Assembly (NCBI GenBank): GCA_954871525.1 | Contig: OX940867.1 | Location: 19,879,343-19,943,342, forward strand | Length of the DNA: 64,000 nucleotides | Direction of reading: 5' to 3' | From: Parietaria judaica | Lineage: Eukaryota > Streptophyta > Magnoliopsida > Rosales > Urticaceae | Part shown: piece after piece, positions 27,206-38,320 of the stretch | How the letters are laid out: each line of letters starts with the position of its first letter | Numbering within the stretch: the first letter of the stretch is position 1 | Translations under genes and position numbers: made by a program | The notes under the pieces: model-generated | The model's input: only the letters and a program-made list of their open reading frames with translations | Databases searched by the model: none | Told to the model about the DNA's origin: nothing

Positions 27206-29788
27206 TTGAACAAGGTCACGGTGAAAAATAAGTACCCACTACCAAGGATCGATGATTTATTTGATCAGTTGCAAGGAGCTTCAATGTTTTCAAAGATCGA
27301 CCTCAGATCAGGCTACCACCAGCTGAAGGTCAAAGATAGTGATGTTTCTAAGACTGCTTTTCGAACCCGATATGGGCATTATGAGTTTCTTGTTATGCCT
27401 TTTGGCTTGACGAATGCACCAGCCGCGTTTATGGACTTGATGAATCGAGTTTTCAAGAACTACTTGGATGATTTTGTCATAGTTTTCATTGACGATATTC
27501 TTATCTACTCACGCTCTAGAGAGGAGCATATGGAGCATTTAAAGATTGTTCTGGGTATTTTAAGAAAAGAGAAATTGTTCGCTAAGTTCAAGAAGTGTGA
27601 GTTCTGGCTGGAAAAAGTTTCGTTCCTCGGGCATGTTGTTTCTAAAGATGGAGTTACTGTTGACGAAGGGAAAGTAGAAGCCGTAAGTCAATGGGCACAA
27701 CCGACTTCTGTTTCCGAAATACGAAGTTTCTTAGGGTTGGCTGGGTATTATCGTCGATTTGTGGAAGGGTTTTCAAAAATATCCTCCCCACTAACCCGTT
27801 TAACAAGAAAGAATGTAAAGTTCCAATGGACTGAAGATTGTGAAAAGAGCTTCCAGGAATTAAAGAATAGGTTGGTTACCGCTCCAGTACTTGCAATTCC
27901 TAGTGGTTCAGGAGGATTTGTTGTGTATAGTGATGCCTCTAAGCATGGACTCGGGTGTGTTTTGATGCAAAATGGAAGAGTTATCGCGTATGCTTCCCGA
28001 CAACTTAAAGATTATGAGAAGAACTATCCAACCCATGATCTAGAGCTAGCTGCTGTGGTTTTCGCATTGAAGATATGGAGACATCATTTATATGGTGACA
28101 GGTGCGAGATTTTCACTGATCATAAAAGTTTAAAGTACTTCTTTACACAGAAAGAGTTAAATATGAGGCAAAGAAGATGGCTAGAGCTTGTTAAAGATTA
28201 TGATTGTGTTATTAATTACCATCCTGGAAAAGCAAACGTGGTTGCAGATGCGTTGAGTAGGAAATCATATTCAAAGATGGCTATAATGGCGTCAATAGAA
28301 AAGCCCCTAGAGTTAGAAATGCAAAAGTTTGAGGTCGAGATAGTACCAAATGGTCTTATTGAACGTTTATCAGCGATGACCTTAAGACCAACAGTGTTTG
28401 ATAAGATAAAAGATGCTCAACAGTCCGATCTCTATTTAGAGAAGAAAAAGAAAGAGGTTGAAAGTGGAGAAAAGTCAGACTTCTCATTGTCTAGTGACGG
28501 GACTTTGAGGTTCAAAGAACGTTTTTGTTTGCCAGATTCTACAGAGTTAAAGAGGGAAATTCTCAAAGAAGCTCACAGTACGCCATATTCAATTCATCCT
28601 GGAGCGACAAAAATGTATAGAGACTTGAAAATGCATTATTGGTGGCCAGGGATGAAGAATGACATAGCAAAGTTTGTAGAGCAATGTTTCACATGTCAGC
28701 AAGTTAAGGCAGAACACCAAAGACCAGCAGGGTTATTACAACCCCTCGATATTCCACAATGGAAATGGGAAAAGGTCTCAATGGACTTTGTGGTTGGATT
28801 ACCACGAACCAAAGAAGGTTATGATACAATTTGGGTCATAGTTGATCGACTCACTAAATCCGCTCATTTTATTCCGGTTCGTGTTGGTTATACAATGGAT
28901 AAGTATGATGAACTCTACATCAAAGAAATTGTCAGATTACATGGAGTTCCTATCTCGATTGTTTCAGACAGAGACTCAAAATTTACAGCTAAGTTTTGGA
29001 AGACTCTCCATGGTGCTTTAGGAACTAATTTGGCATTCAGTACTTCGTTTCATCCTCAATCAGATGGTCAATCGGAGAGGACGATACAGACACTTGAAGA
29101 TATGCTAAGGGCATGCGTGTTGGATTTTCAAAAGTCTTGGAATAAATACATGCCTTTAGTAGAATTTTCCTATAATAATAGCTTTCATGCTACAATTGGT
29201 ATGGCTCCTTATGAAGCATTGTATGGGAGGAAATGTCGATCCCTAATCCATTGGGATGAGGTTGGCGAACGAAGATTTATAGGCCCTGAAATAGTAAACG
29301 AGATGCAAGAAGCAGTGGAATTAATTCGTAAGCGAATGAAAACTACTCAAAGTAGACAGAAAAGTTATGCAGACATCCGAAGAAGGCCATTGGAGTTTGA
29401 AGAGGGCCATAAAGTATTTTTGAAAGTTTCACCAATGAAAGGGGTTATGAGATTCGGTAAAAAGGGAAAGTTAAGTCCGAGATTCATAGGACCGTACGAG
29501 ATCCTCGAACGAATCGGTGAAGTGGCTTATAAGTTGGCTCTTCCTCCCTCACTATCCGGAGTACACGATGTATTCCATGTCTCTATGCTAAAGAAATATG
29601 TTTCTGATCCCTCTCACATTTTGACTCGACAACAAGTACAGTTGAATGATGATTTATCATATGAAGAGAGGCCAGTAAAGGTATTAGATCGTCGAGAAAA
29701 AGAATTGAGAAACAAGAAGATTGTCTTAGTCAAAGTTCTTTGGAAGAATCATGCTATTGAAGAAGCAACATGGGAGAGCGAGCAGTAA
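27206..29788 (+). pseudogene. pol: Pol remainder: reverse transcriptase core, RNase H, integrase, chromodomain (separated from its start by a stop)
   Basis: This continues the gag-pol frame after the stop at 27197; the Met at 27206 is an internal codon, not a natural start. Numbering from that Met: reverse transcriptase has '[10 protein letters not shown]' and the catalytic 'FIDDILIYS' (D96, D97). RNase H shows D243 ('YSDAS'), E280 ('DLELAAV'), D305 ('FTDHKSL') and D348 ('VADALSR'). Integrase has a zinc-binding H457-X6-H464-X29-C494-X2-C497 and the triad D527, D588, E624 with exactly 35 residues between the last two. A GPY/F module follows (G762-P-Y764), then a chromodomain-like end (from ~818: '[20 protein letters not shown]', 'VLWKNH', 'ATWE'). 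All catalytic residues I checked are present, so the break is recent. The stop at 29786 removes a few C-terminal residues expected from related elements. Confidence 0.93.
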
Positions 29789-29818
29789 ATTTATGAGAAG
29801 TATCCAGAGTTGTTTTGA
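29789..29818 (+). other. Probable lost C-terminal codons of the polyprotein
   Basis: After the TAA at 29786-29788 the same frame continues for nine codons (ending Tyr-Pro-Glu-Leu-Phe) to a TGA at 29816-29818. Chromovirus chromodomains commonly finish with a tail of this kind after 'ATWE', so the TAA is probably a second nonsense change. The loss is short and its effect on the chromodomain is uncertain. Confidence 0.6.
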
Positions 29819-29825
29819 TCAATCG

Positions 29826-29843
29826 AATTTCGAGGACGAAATT
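29826..29843. other. Inverted repeat ahead of the polypurine tract
   Basis: AATTTCG and CGAAATT are perfect reverse complements around a 4-base AGGA loop, 4 bp before the polypurine tract. The core 'ttcgaggacgaa' resembles a string I associate with the same position in other plant gypsy elements. A hairpin in the RNA is possible; a role in plus-strand priming is only a guess. Confidence 0.55.
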
Positions 29844-29847
29844 TTAT

Positions 29848-29860
29848 AAGGTGGGGAGAT
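29848..29860 (+). other. Polypurine tract
   Basis: The purine-rich string AAGGTGGGGAGAT lies directly against the first base of the 3' LTR, where plus-strand DNA synthesis is primed in LTR retrotransposons. It has one internal T and ends in a T. Confidence 0.88.
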
Positions 29861-32094
29861 TGTGATGTCCCAAGTTCTCACATGCTTAAAGATTGACCAT
29901 TAATGATGATAATATAGGATAGAATGAAAATAATTTCAAGACCTATACTTAAGTATTTATCGTATTATATTTTCTAACAAAATATCGAGTTTTGTTTGTT
30001 ACAGTATGGAAAGTGTTGCGGACTCGCCAGTGATTCGATGTGCTCTAAGTATTAGTAAAATAACGAATTTTTATTTATATAACTTGCTAGGTTATTTTTA
30101 GTCACGTCTATACCTTTTATATATGGCATTTGATTATATAGATTTTATTTTAACCATGAACTTTTATATGCATATCTTAATGATTAAGTAATTATTTTTT
30201 TAAGTTAATAAAGCTCGTAGCATGAGTATTCCATACCCTTCCACCAATTTCTCTCCTATCTTATCCTATTGTTATTTATCTTTTAAAAATATATGAAGAT
30301 ATTATAAGCCAATTTGCATGTTCATGCGTGTCAAATGTTTAGCCTAATGCCATTTAGCCCTTTTTTTTAATAAAACAAATTTTATTGCTTTCATTCACAT
30401 AAGCCTTTCATCGATACTCTCTCTTAGAAACAAGTCTTCATAACTATCTTCATTTGTTATCAATAGGTGAGTCTTGGAGATCTAATTCGGTGGTGATTTT
30501 TAGAAATAGAAGATGTTATATAAGTCTGTTAATCATTTATTTGAGGTTCATAGCAAACTAAAATTTGTAGGGTTTCTTTGGTCATCGAACAATACTTGTT
30601 TGATGTAGTACTTGTTGTGATGATTGATAGTTATCAATTAGTATAAATTAATTTAAGATATGAGTATGGAGTAACTAGTTGATTAGGTAGACAATTCATT
30701 CGATGTGGTGAACTAGTGAGTATTATCACTATAATATTTTATTGTTTAATTAAGCTAACAAGATCACACTCTTACTAAGTAGTGCATTATTTTCAGGTAG
30801 CATATTTTGTAAGCAAAAGAAAATGATAAGAAAGTTTATGCACAAGAAAGTTTATGCACTACAGTGTATACTGCAAGATAAAAACAAATGAAAAAGTGTT
30901 TAATATATGTGCTTGTGTTATTAATTTGAGTATTGTGTACATCTTTGTATATTTTAAGGTAATACGATGTGAACAGCAAAGTGCTCTATGTTTAAAATAG
31001 TTAAATTTTTTGGCCATGATAAATAAGTGGTTTGTTATACTCATTATTTTATATGATACGCAAAGGTTATACGAAATAGCACATCGAACTCGACGAGGAC
31101 GCTAGCACATTTCATACCGATAAACTCGAGAAGTCAAAGGTAAGTAAAATCTCATTTCAAAACTTATCACAAGAACAATAATATGAAAAGTTTATGATAT
31201 TTTATTATTCGCACATGTTTTAGAAAATGAAGGTACCCAAAGTTTTAATATCGACGTGTACACTAATGTCAATGAAAAAGAAAAGCAACAAAGGGTAAAT
31301 CGCTTGAGCTTTGATCGAGCAAGAATGGGAGAATCCCTTGAGCTCGCGTCGAACAAGAAAGTGTAATCCCTAGAGCTTAAATGAAGCAAGAAAGGGTAAA
31401 TCGCTTGAGCTTTGATCGAGCAAGAATGGGAGAATCCCTTGAGCTCGCGTCGAGCAAGAAAGTGTAATCCCTAGATCTTAAATGAAGCAAGAAAGGGTAA
31501 ATCGCTTGAGCCTATATCAAGCAAGAAAGGGGAAATCCCTTGAGCTCATGTCAGGCAAGAAAGTGTAATCCCTTGAGCTCCCAATGAGACAAGAAAGGGC
31601 AAATCCCTTGAGTCTATTCGGCAAGAAAGGGAAAATCCCTTGAGCCTAGATATTTTGTGTACACTGAGATATAGCGCGCAAATGAAAATGTTTTATGAAG
31701 TTATAACGGGTACATGTTTATAAAGAATGCGATACACTTCTCGAGTTCTATTTACTGAGCCATAGCTCACCTAGTTCTTGTGATGTAGGTAAACGAAAGG
31801 TCCAAGAAGACTAATTTTCAAGGATTGACCGAGTCTGCTATCGAGATGTGGGTGCATGTGCGACATTTGACCTTTGGGCCCAACTTTTGAACTAAGTATA
31901 TATGTGCTTGTAGCTCATTTTGTATGTTTATATAAAGCTACTTGTTAATAAGCACATAACTTTTAAAGTGCTGTGTTGCAACTATAAACTACGTAAAGTT
32001 TTAAAAGTTCAAATTTTTTGTAGTTTTGTTACAACCTAGACAGCCAAGAAGTAAGTTTAAAGGTTTATTTTCGCCCGGAAGAGCGGGCGTTACA
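29861..32094 (+). repeat. 3' long terminal repeat (2234 bp)
   Basis: Same length and sequence as the 5' LTR apart from 11 substitutions by my comparison, and no insertions or deletions. It begins TGTGATGTCCC and ends GCGTTACA. Small minus-strand open frames at 30859-31044 and 31192-31389 are chance frames. This copy would supply the transcript's 3' end; I see no unambiguous polyadenylation signal. Confidence 0.97.
31286..31645 (+). repeat. Minisatellite inside the 3' LTR
   Basis: The counterpart of the 24331-24690 tract, with the same ~34-bp units and 101-bp longer period. I see no difference between the two copies over this stretch, so the repeat number has not changed since insertion. Confidence 0.88.
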
Positions 32095-32099
32095 AGGGC
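32095..32099. repeat. Target site duplication, right copy (AGGGC)
   Basis: AGGGC immediately follows the 3' LTR and matches 22901-22905. From here the interrupted alpha monomer resumes with 'tttgctatttaggg'. The 249 bp of alpha before the element plus the 831 bp up to the next alpha start at 32931 total exactly 1080 bp. Confidence 0.97.
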
Positions 32100-35000
32100 T
32101 TTGCTATTTAGGGATTAAAATAAGTAAATGTGATACAATTACACATTATTAAGCATTTATAAGTTCATTTTTTGTCTAAAATATTGTTTAATTAGGGTTT
32201 TTTCGCGTAAAACAGGAAAAACACTAATTTTTTTTTTGAGCACGCATTAATTGTTGAAACTGGGTTTTAAAAGAGCACCAAAAATTTTTAATGCCAAAAC
32301 TATCCCAACTTATAATGATACCACCCTAATGAAGGTCTAGACACTCAAATTTCATCAATAACGCATCGTATTTGGGCTCGTAAGAAAACCAATTTTTTAC
32401 ATTTTTCGGTAATGATTTTAACCCGTTAACAGCTTGATGCAGAAACTACGAGATAGGGATTTGCTATATAGGGATTAAAATAAGTAAATTTGATACAATT
32501 ACACATTTTTAAGCATTTTGAAGTTGATGTTTTGTTTAAAATATCGTTTAATTAGGGTTCTTTAGCGTAAAATGGGAAAAAGACTCAGTTTTTTTTGGAG
32601 CACGCATTAATTGTTGAAACTCGGTTTTAAGAGAGCTCCAAAATCTCTTAATTCCAACACTAACCCAATTTATAATAATACCACCCTAATGAAGGTCTAG
32701 AAACTCAAATTTCATCAACAACACATCGTGTTTGCTCTCGTAAGAAAACCAATTTTTAACATTTTTTGGTAATTATTTTAACCCGTTAAAATTTTGATAT
32801 AGAAACTACGAGATAGTGCTTCTCTAATTAGGGATTAAAATGATTAAATATTATACAATAACACATTATTAAGAATTTTGAAGATCATGTTTTGTTTAAA
32901 ATATCGTTTAGTTAGGGTTCTTTCGCGTAAATGGGAAAAAGACTCAGTTTGTTTTGGAGCACGCACAAATTGTTGAAACTGGGTTTTAAAAGAGCTCCAA
33001 AAACTTTTAATGCCAAAACTAACGCAATTTATAATACTACCACCCTAATAAAGGTCAAGCAACTCAAATTTCATCAAGAACGCATTGTATTGGGGCTCCT
33101 AAGAAAACCAATTTTTAACACTTTTCGGTAATGATTTTGGACCCGTTAACAGCCTGATGCAGAAATTACGAGATAGGGCTTTGCTATTTAGGGATTAAAA
33201 TAAGTAAATGTGATACAATTACACATTATTAAGCATTTATAAGTTCATGTTTTGTCTAAAATATCGTTTAATTAGGGTTTTTTCGCGTAAAACAGGAAAA
33301 AGACTAAAATTTTTGTTGAGCACGCATTAATTGTTGAAACTGGGTTTTAAAAGAGCTCCAAAAACTTTTAATGCCAAAACTATCCCAACTTATAATGATA
33401 CCACCCTAATGAAGGTCTAGACACTCAAATTTCATCAAGAACGCATCGTATTTGGGCTCGTAAGAAAACCAATTTTTTACATTTTTCGGTAATGATTTTA
33501 ACCCGTTAACAGCTTGATGCAGAAACTACGAGATAGGGATTTTCTATATAGGGATTAAAATAAGTAAATTTGATACAATTACACATTTTTAAGCATTTTG
33601 AAGTTGATGTTTTGTTTAAAATATCGATTAATTCGGGTTCTTTCGGGTAAAATGGGAAAAAGACTCAGTTTTTTTTGGAGCACGCATTAATTGTTGAAAC
33701 TCGGTTTTAAGAGAGCTCCAAAATCTCTTAATGCCAACACTAACCCAATTTATAATAATACCACCCTAATGAAGGTCTAGAAACTCAAATTTCATCAAGA
33801 ACATATCGTGTTTGCTCTCGTAAGAAAACCAACTTTTAACATTTTTTGGTAATTATTTTAACCCGTTAAAATTTTGATATAGAAACTACGAGATAGTGCT
33901 TCTCTATTTAGGGATTAAAATGATTAAATATTATACAATAACACATTATTAAGCATTTTGAAGATCATGTTTTGTTTAAAATATCGTTTAGTTAGAGTTC
34001 TTTCGCGTAAATGGGAAAAAGACTCAGTTTGTTTTGGAGCACGCACAAATTGTTGAAACTGGGTTTTAAAAGAGCTCCAAAAACTTTTAATGCCAAAACT
34101 AACGCAATTTATAATACTACCACCCTAATAAAGGTCAAGCAACTCAAATTTCATCAAGAACGCATCGTATTGGGGCTCCTAAGAAAACCAATTTTTAACA
34201 CTTTTCGGTAATGATTTTGGACCCGTTAACAGCCTGATGCAGAAATTACGAGATAGGGCTTTGCTATTTAGGGATTAAAATAAGTAAATGTGATAAAATT
34301 ACACATTATTAAGCATTTATAAGTTCATGTTTTGTCTAAAATATCGTTTAATTAGGGTTTTTACGCGTAAAACAGGAAAAAGACTAAAATTTTTGTTGAG
34401 CACGCATTCATTGTTGAAACTGGGTTTTAAAAGAGCTCCAAAAACTTTTAATGCCAAAACTATCCCAACTTATAATGATACCACCCTAATGAAGGTCTAG
34501 ACACTCAAATTTCATCAAGAACGCATCGTATTTGGGCTCGTAAGAAAACCAATTTTTTACATTTTTCGGTAATGATTTTAACCCGTTAACAGCTTGATGC
34601 AGAAACTACGAGATAGGGATTTGCTATATAGGGATTAAAATAAGTAAATTTGATACAATTACACATTTTTAAGCATTTTGAAGTTGATCTTTTGTTTAAA
34701 ATATCGTTTAATTAGGGTTCTTTCGGGTAAAATGGGAAAAAGACTCAGTTTTTTTTGGAGCACGCATTAATTGTTGAAACTCGGTTTTAAGAGAGCTCCA
34801 AAATCTCTTAATGCCAACACTAACCCAATTTATAATAATACCACCCTAATGAAGGTCTAGAAACTCAAATTTCATCAAGAACATATCGTGTTTGCTCTCG
34901 TAAGAAAACCAACTTTTAACATTTTTTGGTAATTATTTTAACCCGTTAAAATTTTGATATAGAAACTACGAGATAGTGCTTCTCTATTTAGGGATTAAAA

Positions 35001-37971
35001 TGATTAAATATTATACAATATTACATTATTAAGCATTTTGAAGATCATGTTTTGTTTAAAATATCGTTTAGTTAGGGTTCTTTCGCGTAAATGGGAAAAA
35101 GACTAAGTTTGTTTTGGAGCACGCACAAATTGTTGAAACTGGGTTTTAAAAGAGCTCCAAAAACTTTTAATGCCAAAACTAACGCAATTTATAATACTAC
35201 CACCCTAATAAAGGTCAAGCAACTCAAATTTCATCAAGAACGAATCGTATTGGGGCTCCTAAGAAAACCAATTTTTAACACTTTTCGGTAATGATTTTGG
35301 ACCCGTTAACAGCCTGATGCAGAAATTACGAGATAGGGCTTTGCTATTTAGGGATTAAAATAAGTAAATGTGATACAATTACACATTATTAAGCATTTAT
35401 AAGTTCATGTTTTGTCTAAAATATCGTTTAATTAGGGTTTTTTCGCGTAAAACAGGAAAAAGACTAAAATTTTTGTTGAGCACGCATTAATTGTTGAAAC
35501 TGGGTTTTAAAAGAGCTCCAAAAACTTTTAATGCCAAAACTATCCCAACTTATAATGATACCACCCTAATGAAGGTCTAGACACTCAAATTTCATCAAGA
35601 ACGCATCGTATTTGGGCTCGTAAGAAAACCAATTTTTTACATTTTTCGGTAATGATTTTAACCCGTTAACAGCTTGATGCAGAAACTACGAGATAGGGAT
35701 TTGCTATATAGGGATTAAAATAAGTAAATTTGATACAATTACACATTTTTAAGCATTTTGAAGTTGATGTTTTGTTTAAAATATCGTTTAATTAGGGTTC
35801 TTTCGGGTAAAATGGGAAAAAGACTCAGTTTTTTTTGGAGCACACATTAATTGTTGAAACTCGGTTTTAAGAGAGCTCCAAAATCTCTTAATGCCAACAC
35901 TAACCCAATTTATAATAATACCACCCTAATGAAGGTCTAGAAACTCAAATTTCATCAAGAACATATCGTGTTTGCTCTCGTAAGAAAACCAACTTTTAAC
36001 ATTTTTTGGTAATTATTTTAACCCGTTAAAATTTTGATATAGAAACTACGAGATAGTGCTTCTCTATTTAGGGATTAAAATGATTAAATATTATACAATA
36101 TTACATTATTAAGCATTTTGAAGATCATGTTTTGTTTAAAATATCGTTTAGTTAGGGTTCTTTCGCGTAAATGGGAAAAAGACTCAGTTTGTTTTGGAGC
36201 ACGCATAAATTGTTGAAACTGGGTTTTAAAAGAGCTCCAAAAACTTTTAATGCCAAAACTAACGCAATTTATAATACTACCACCCTAATAAAGGTCAAGC
36301 AACTCAAATTTCATCAAGAACGCATCGTATTGGGGCTCCTAAGAAAACCAATTTTTAACACTTTTCGGTAATGATTTTGTACCCGTTAACAGCCTGATGC
36401 AGAAATTACGAGATAGGGCTTTGCTATTTAGGGATTAAAATAAGTAAATGTGATACAATTACACATTATTAAGCATTTATAAGTTCATGTTTTGTCTAAA
36501 ATATCGTTTAATTAGGGTTTTTTCGCGTAAAACAGGAAAAAGACTAAAATTTTTGTTGAGCACGCATTAATTGTTGAAACTGGGTTTTAAAAGAGCTCCA
36601 AAAACTTTTAATGCCAAAACTATCCCAACTTATAATGATACCACCCTAATGAAGGTCTAGACACTCAAATTTCATCAAGAACGCATCGTATTTGGGCTCG
36701 TAAGAAAACCAATTTTTTACATTTTTCGGTAATGATTTTAACCCGTTAACAGCTTGATGCAGAAACTATGAGATAGGGATTTGCTATATAGGGATTAAAA
36801 TAAGTAAATTTAATACAATTACACATTTTTAAGCATTTTGAAGTTGCTGTTTTGTTTAAACTATCGTTTAATTAGGGTTCTTTCGCGTAAAATGGGAAAA
36901 AGACTCAGTTTTTTTTGGAGCACGCATTAATTGTTGAAACTCGGTTTTAAGAGAGCTCCAAAATCTCTTAATGCCAACACTAACCCAATTTATAATAATA
37001 CCACCCTAATGAAGGTCTAGAAACTCAAATTTCATCAAGAACATATCGTGTTTGCTCTCGTAAGAAAACCAACTTTTAACATTTTTTGGTAATTATTTTA
37101 ACCCGTTAAAATTTTGATATAGAAACTACGAGATAGTGCTTCTCTATTTAGGGATTAAAATGATTAAATATTATACAATAACACATTATTAAGCATTTTG
37201 AAGATCATGTTTTGTTTAAAATATCGTTTAGTTAGGGTTCTTTCGCGTAAATGGGAAAAATACTCAGTTTGTTTTGGAGCACGCACAAATTGTTGAAACT
37301 GGGTTTTAAAAGAGCTCCAAAAACTTTTAATGCCAAAACTAACGCAATTTATAATACTACCACCCTAATAAAGGTCAAGCAACTCATATTTCATCAAGAA
37401 CGCATCGTATTGGGGCTCCTAAGAAAACCAATTTTTAACACTTTTCGGTAATGATTTTGGACCCGTTAACAGCCTATTGCAGAAATTACGAGATAGGGCT
37501 TGTCTATTTAGGGATTAAAATAAGTAAATGTGATACAATTACACATTATTAAGCATTTATAAGTTCATGTTTTGTCTAAAATATCGTTTAATTAGGGTTT
37601 TTTCGCGTAAAACAGGAAAAAGAATAAAATTTTTGTTGAGCACGCATTAATTGTTGAAACTGGGTTTTAAAAGAGCTCCAAAAACTTTTAATGCCAAAAA
37701 TATCCCAACTTATAATGATACCACTCTAATGAAGGTCTAGACACTCAAATTTCCTCAAGAACGCATCGTATTTGGGCTCGTAAGAAAACCAATTTTTTAC
37801 ATTTTTCGGTAATGATTTTAACCCGTTAACAGCTTGATGCAGAAACTACGAGATAGGGATTTTCTATATTGGGATTAAAATAAGTAAATTTGATACAATT
37901 ACACATTTTTAAGCATTTTGAAGTTGATGTTTTGTTTAAAATATCGTTTAATTAGGGTTCTTTCGCGCAAA

Positions 37972-38320
37972 ATGAGAAAAAGACTCAGTTTTTTTTGGAG
38001 CACGCATTAATTGTTGAAACTCGGTTTTAAGAGAGCTCCAAAATCTCTTAATGCCAACACTAACCCAATTTATAATAATGAAGGTCTAGACACTCAAATT
38101 TCATCAAGAACGCATCGTATTTGGGCTCGTAAGAAAACCAATTTTTTACATTTTTCGGTAATGATTTTATCCCGTTAACAGCTTGATGCAGAAACTACGA
38201 GATAGGGATTTGCTATATAGGGATTAAAATAAGTAAATTTGATACAATTACACATTTTTAAGCATTTTGAATTTGATGTTTTGTTTAAAATATCGTTTAA
38301 TTAGGGTTCTTTCGCGTAAA
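37972..38320 (+). repeat. Hybrid gamma/beta monomer (349 bp), extra fourth monomer in one HOR
   Basis: This monomer begins as gamma ('gaaactcggttttaagag', 'ccaacactaaccc') and switches near 38077-38082 to beta ('gaaggtctagacactc', 'gctatatagg'). At the switch the 11 bases 'accaccctaat' found in both parents are missing, leaving 'ataataatgaagg'. A normal gamma (38321-38679) then follows, so the HOR reads alpha, beta, gamma/beta hybrid, gamma. The 349-bp length accounts exactly for the 1429-bp spacing seen here instead of 1080. Confidence 0.9.

Larger units (their letters stand above)
22906..32094 (+). mobile_element. Near-complete Ty3/gypsy chromovirus LTR retrotransposon (Tekay/Del-like)
   Basis: A 9189-bp element with all structural parts: two equal-length LTRs beginning TGTGATGTCCC and ending GTTACA, a primer binding site, one long gag-pol frame, a polypurine tract and perfect 5-bp target duplications. 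The domain order protease, reverse transcriptase, RNase H, integrase is that of Ty3/gypsy; a chromodomain-like C terminus after the GPY/F module places it among chromoviruses. Long LTRs and the sequence style point to the Tekay/Del group, which I infer from memory of the family. The two LTRs differ at 11 positions by my comparison and show no length change, indicating recent insertion. Two in-frame stops (27197 and 29786) suggest the copy cannot make a complete polyprotein. It sits in the same orientation as the satellite and interrupts a single alpha monomer without any other rearrangement. Confidence 0.96.
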
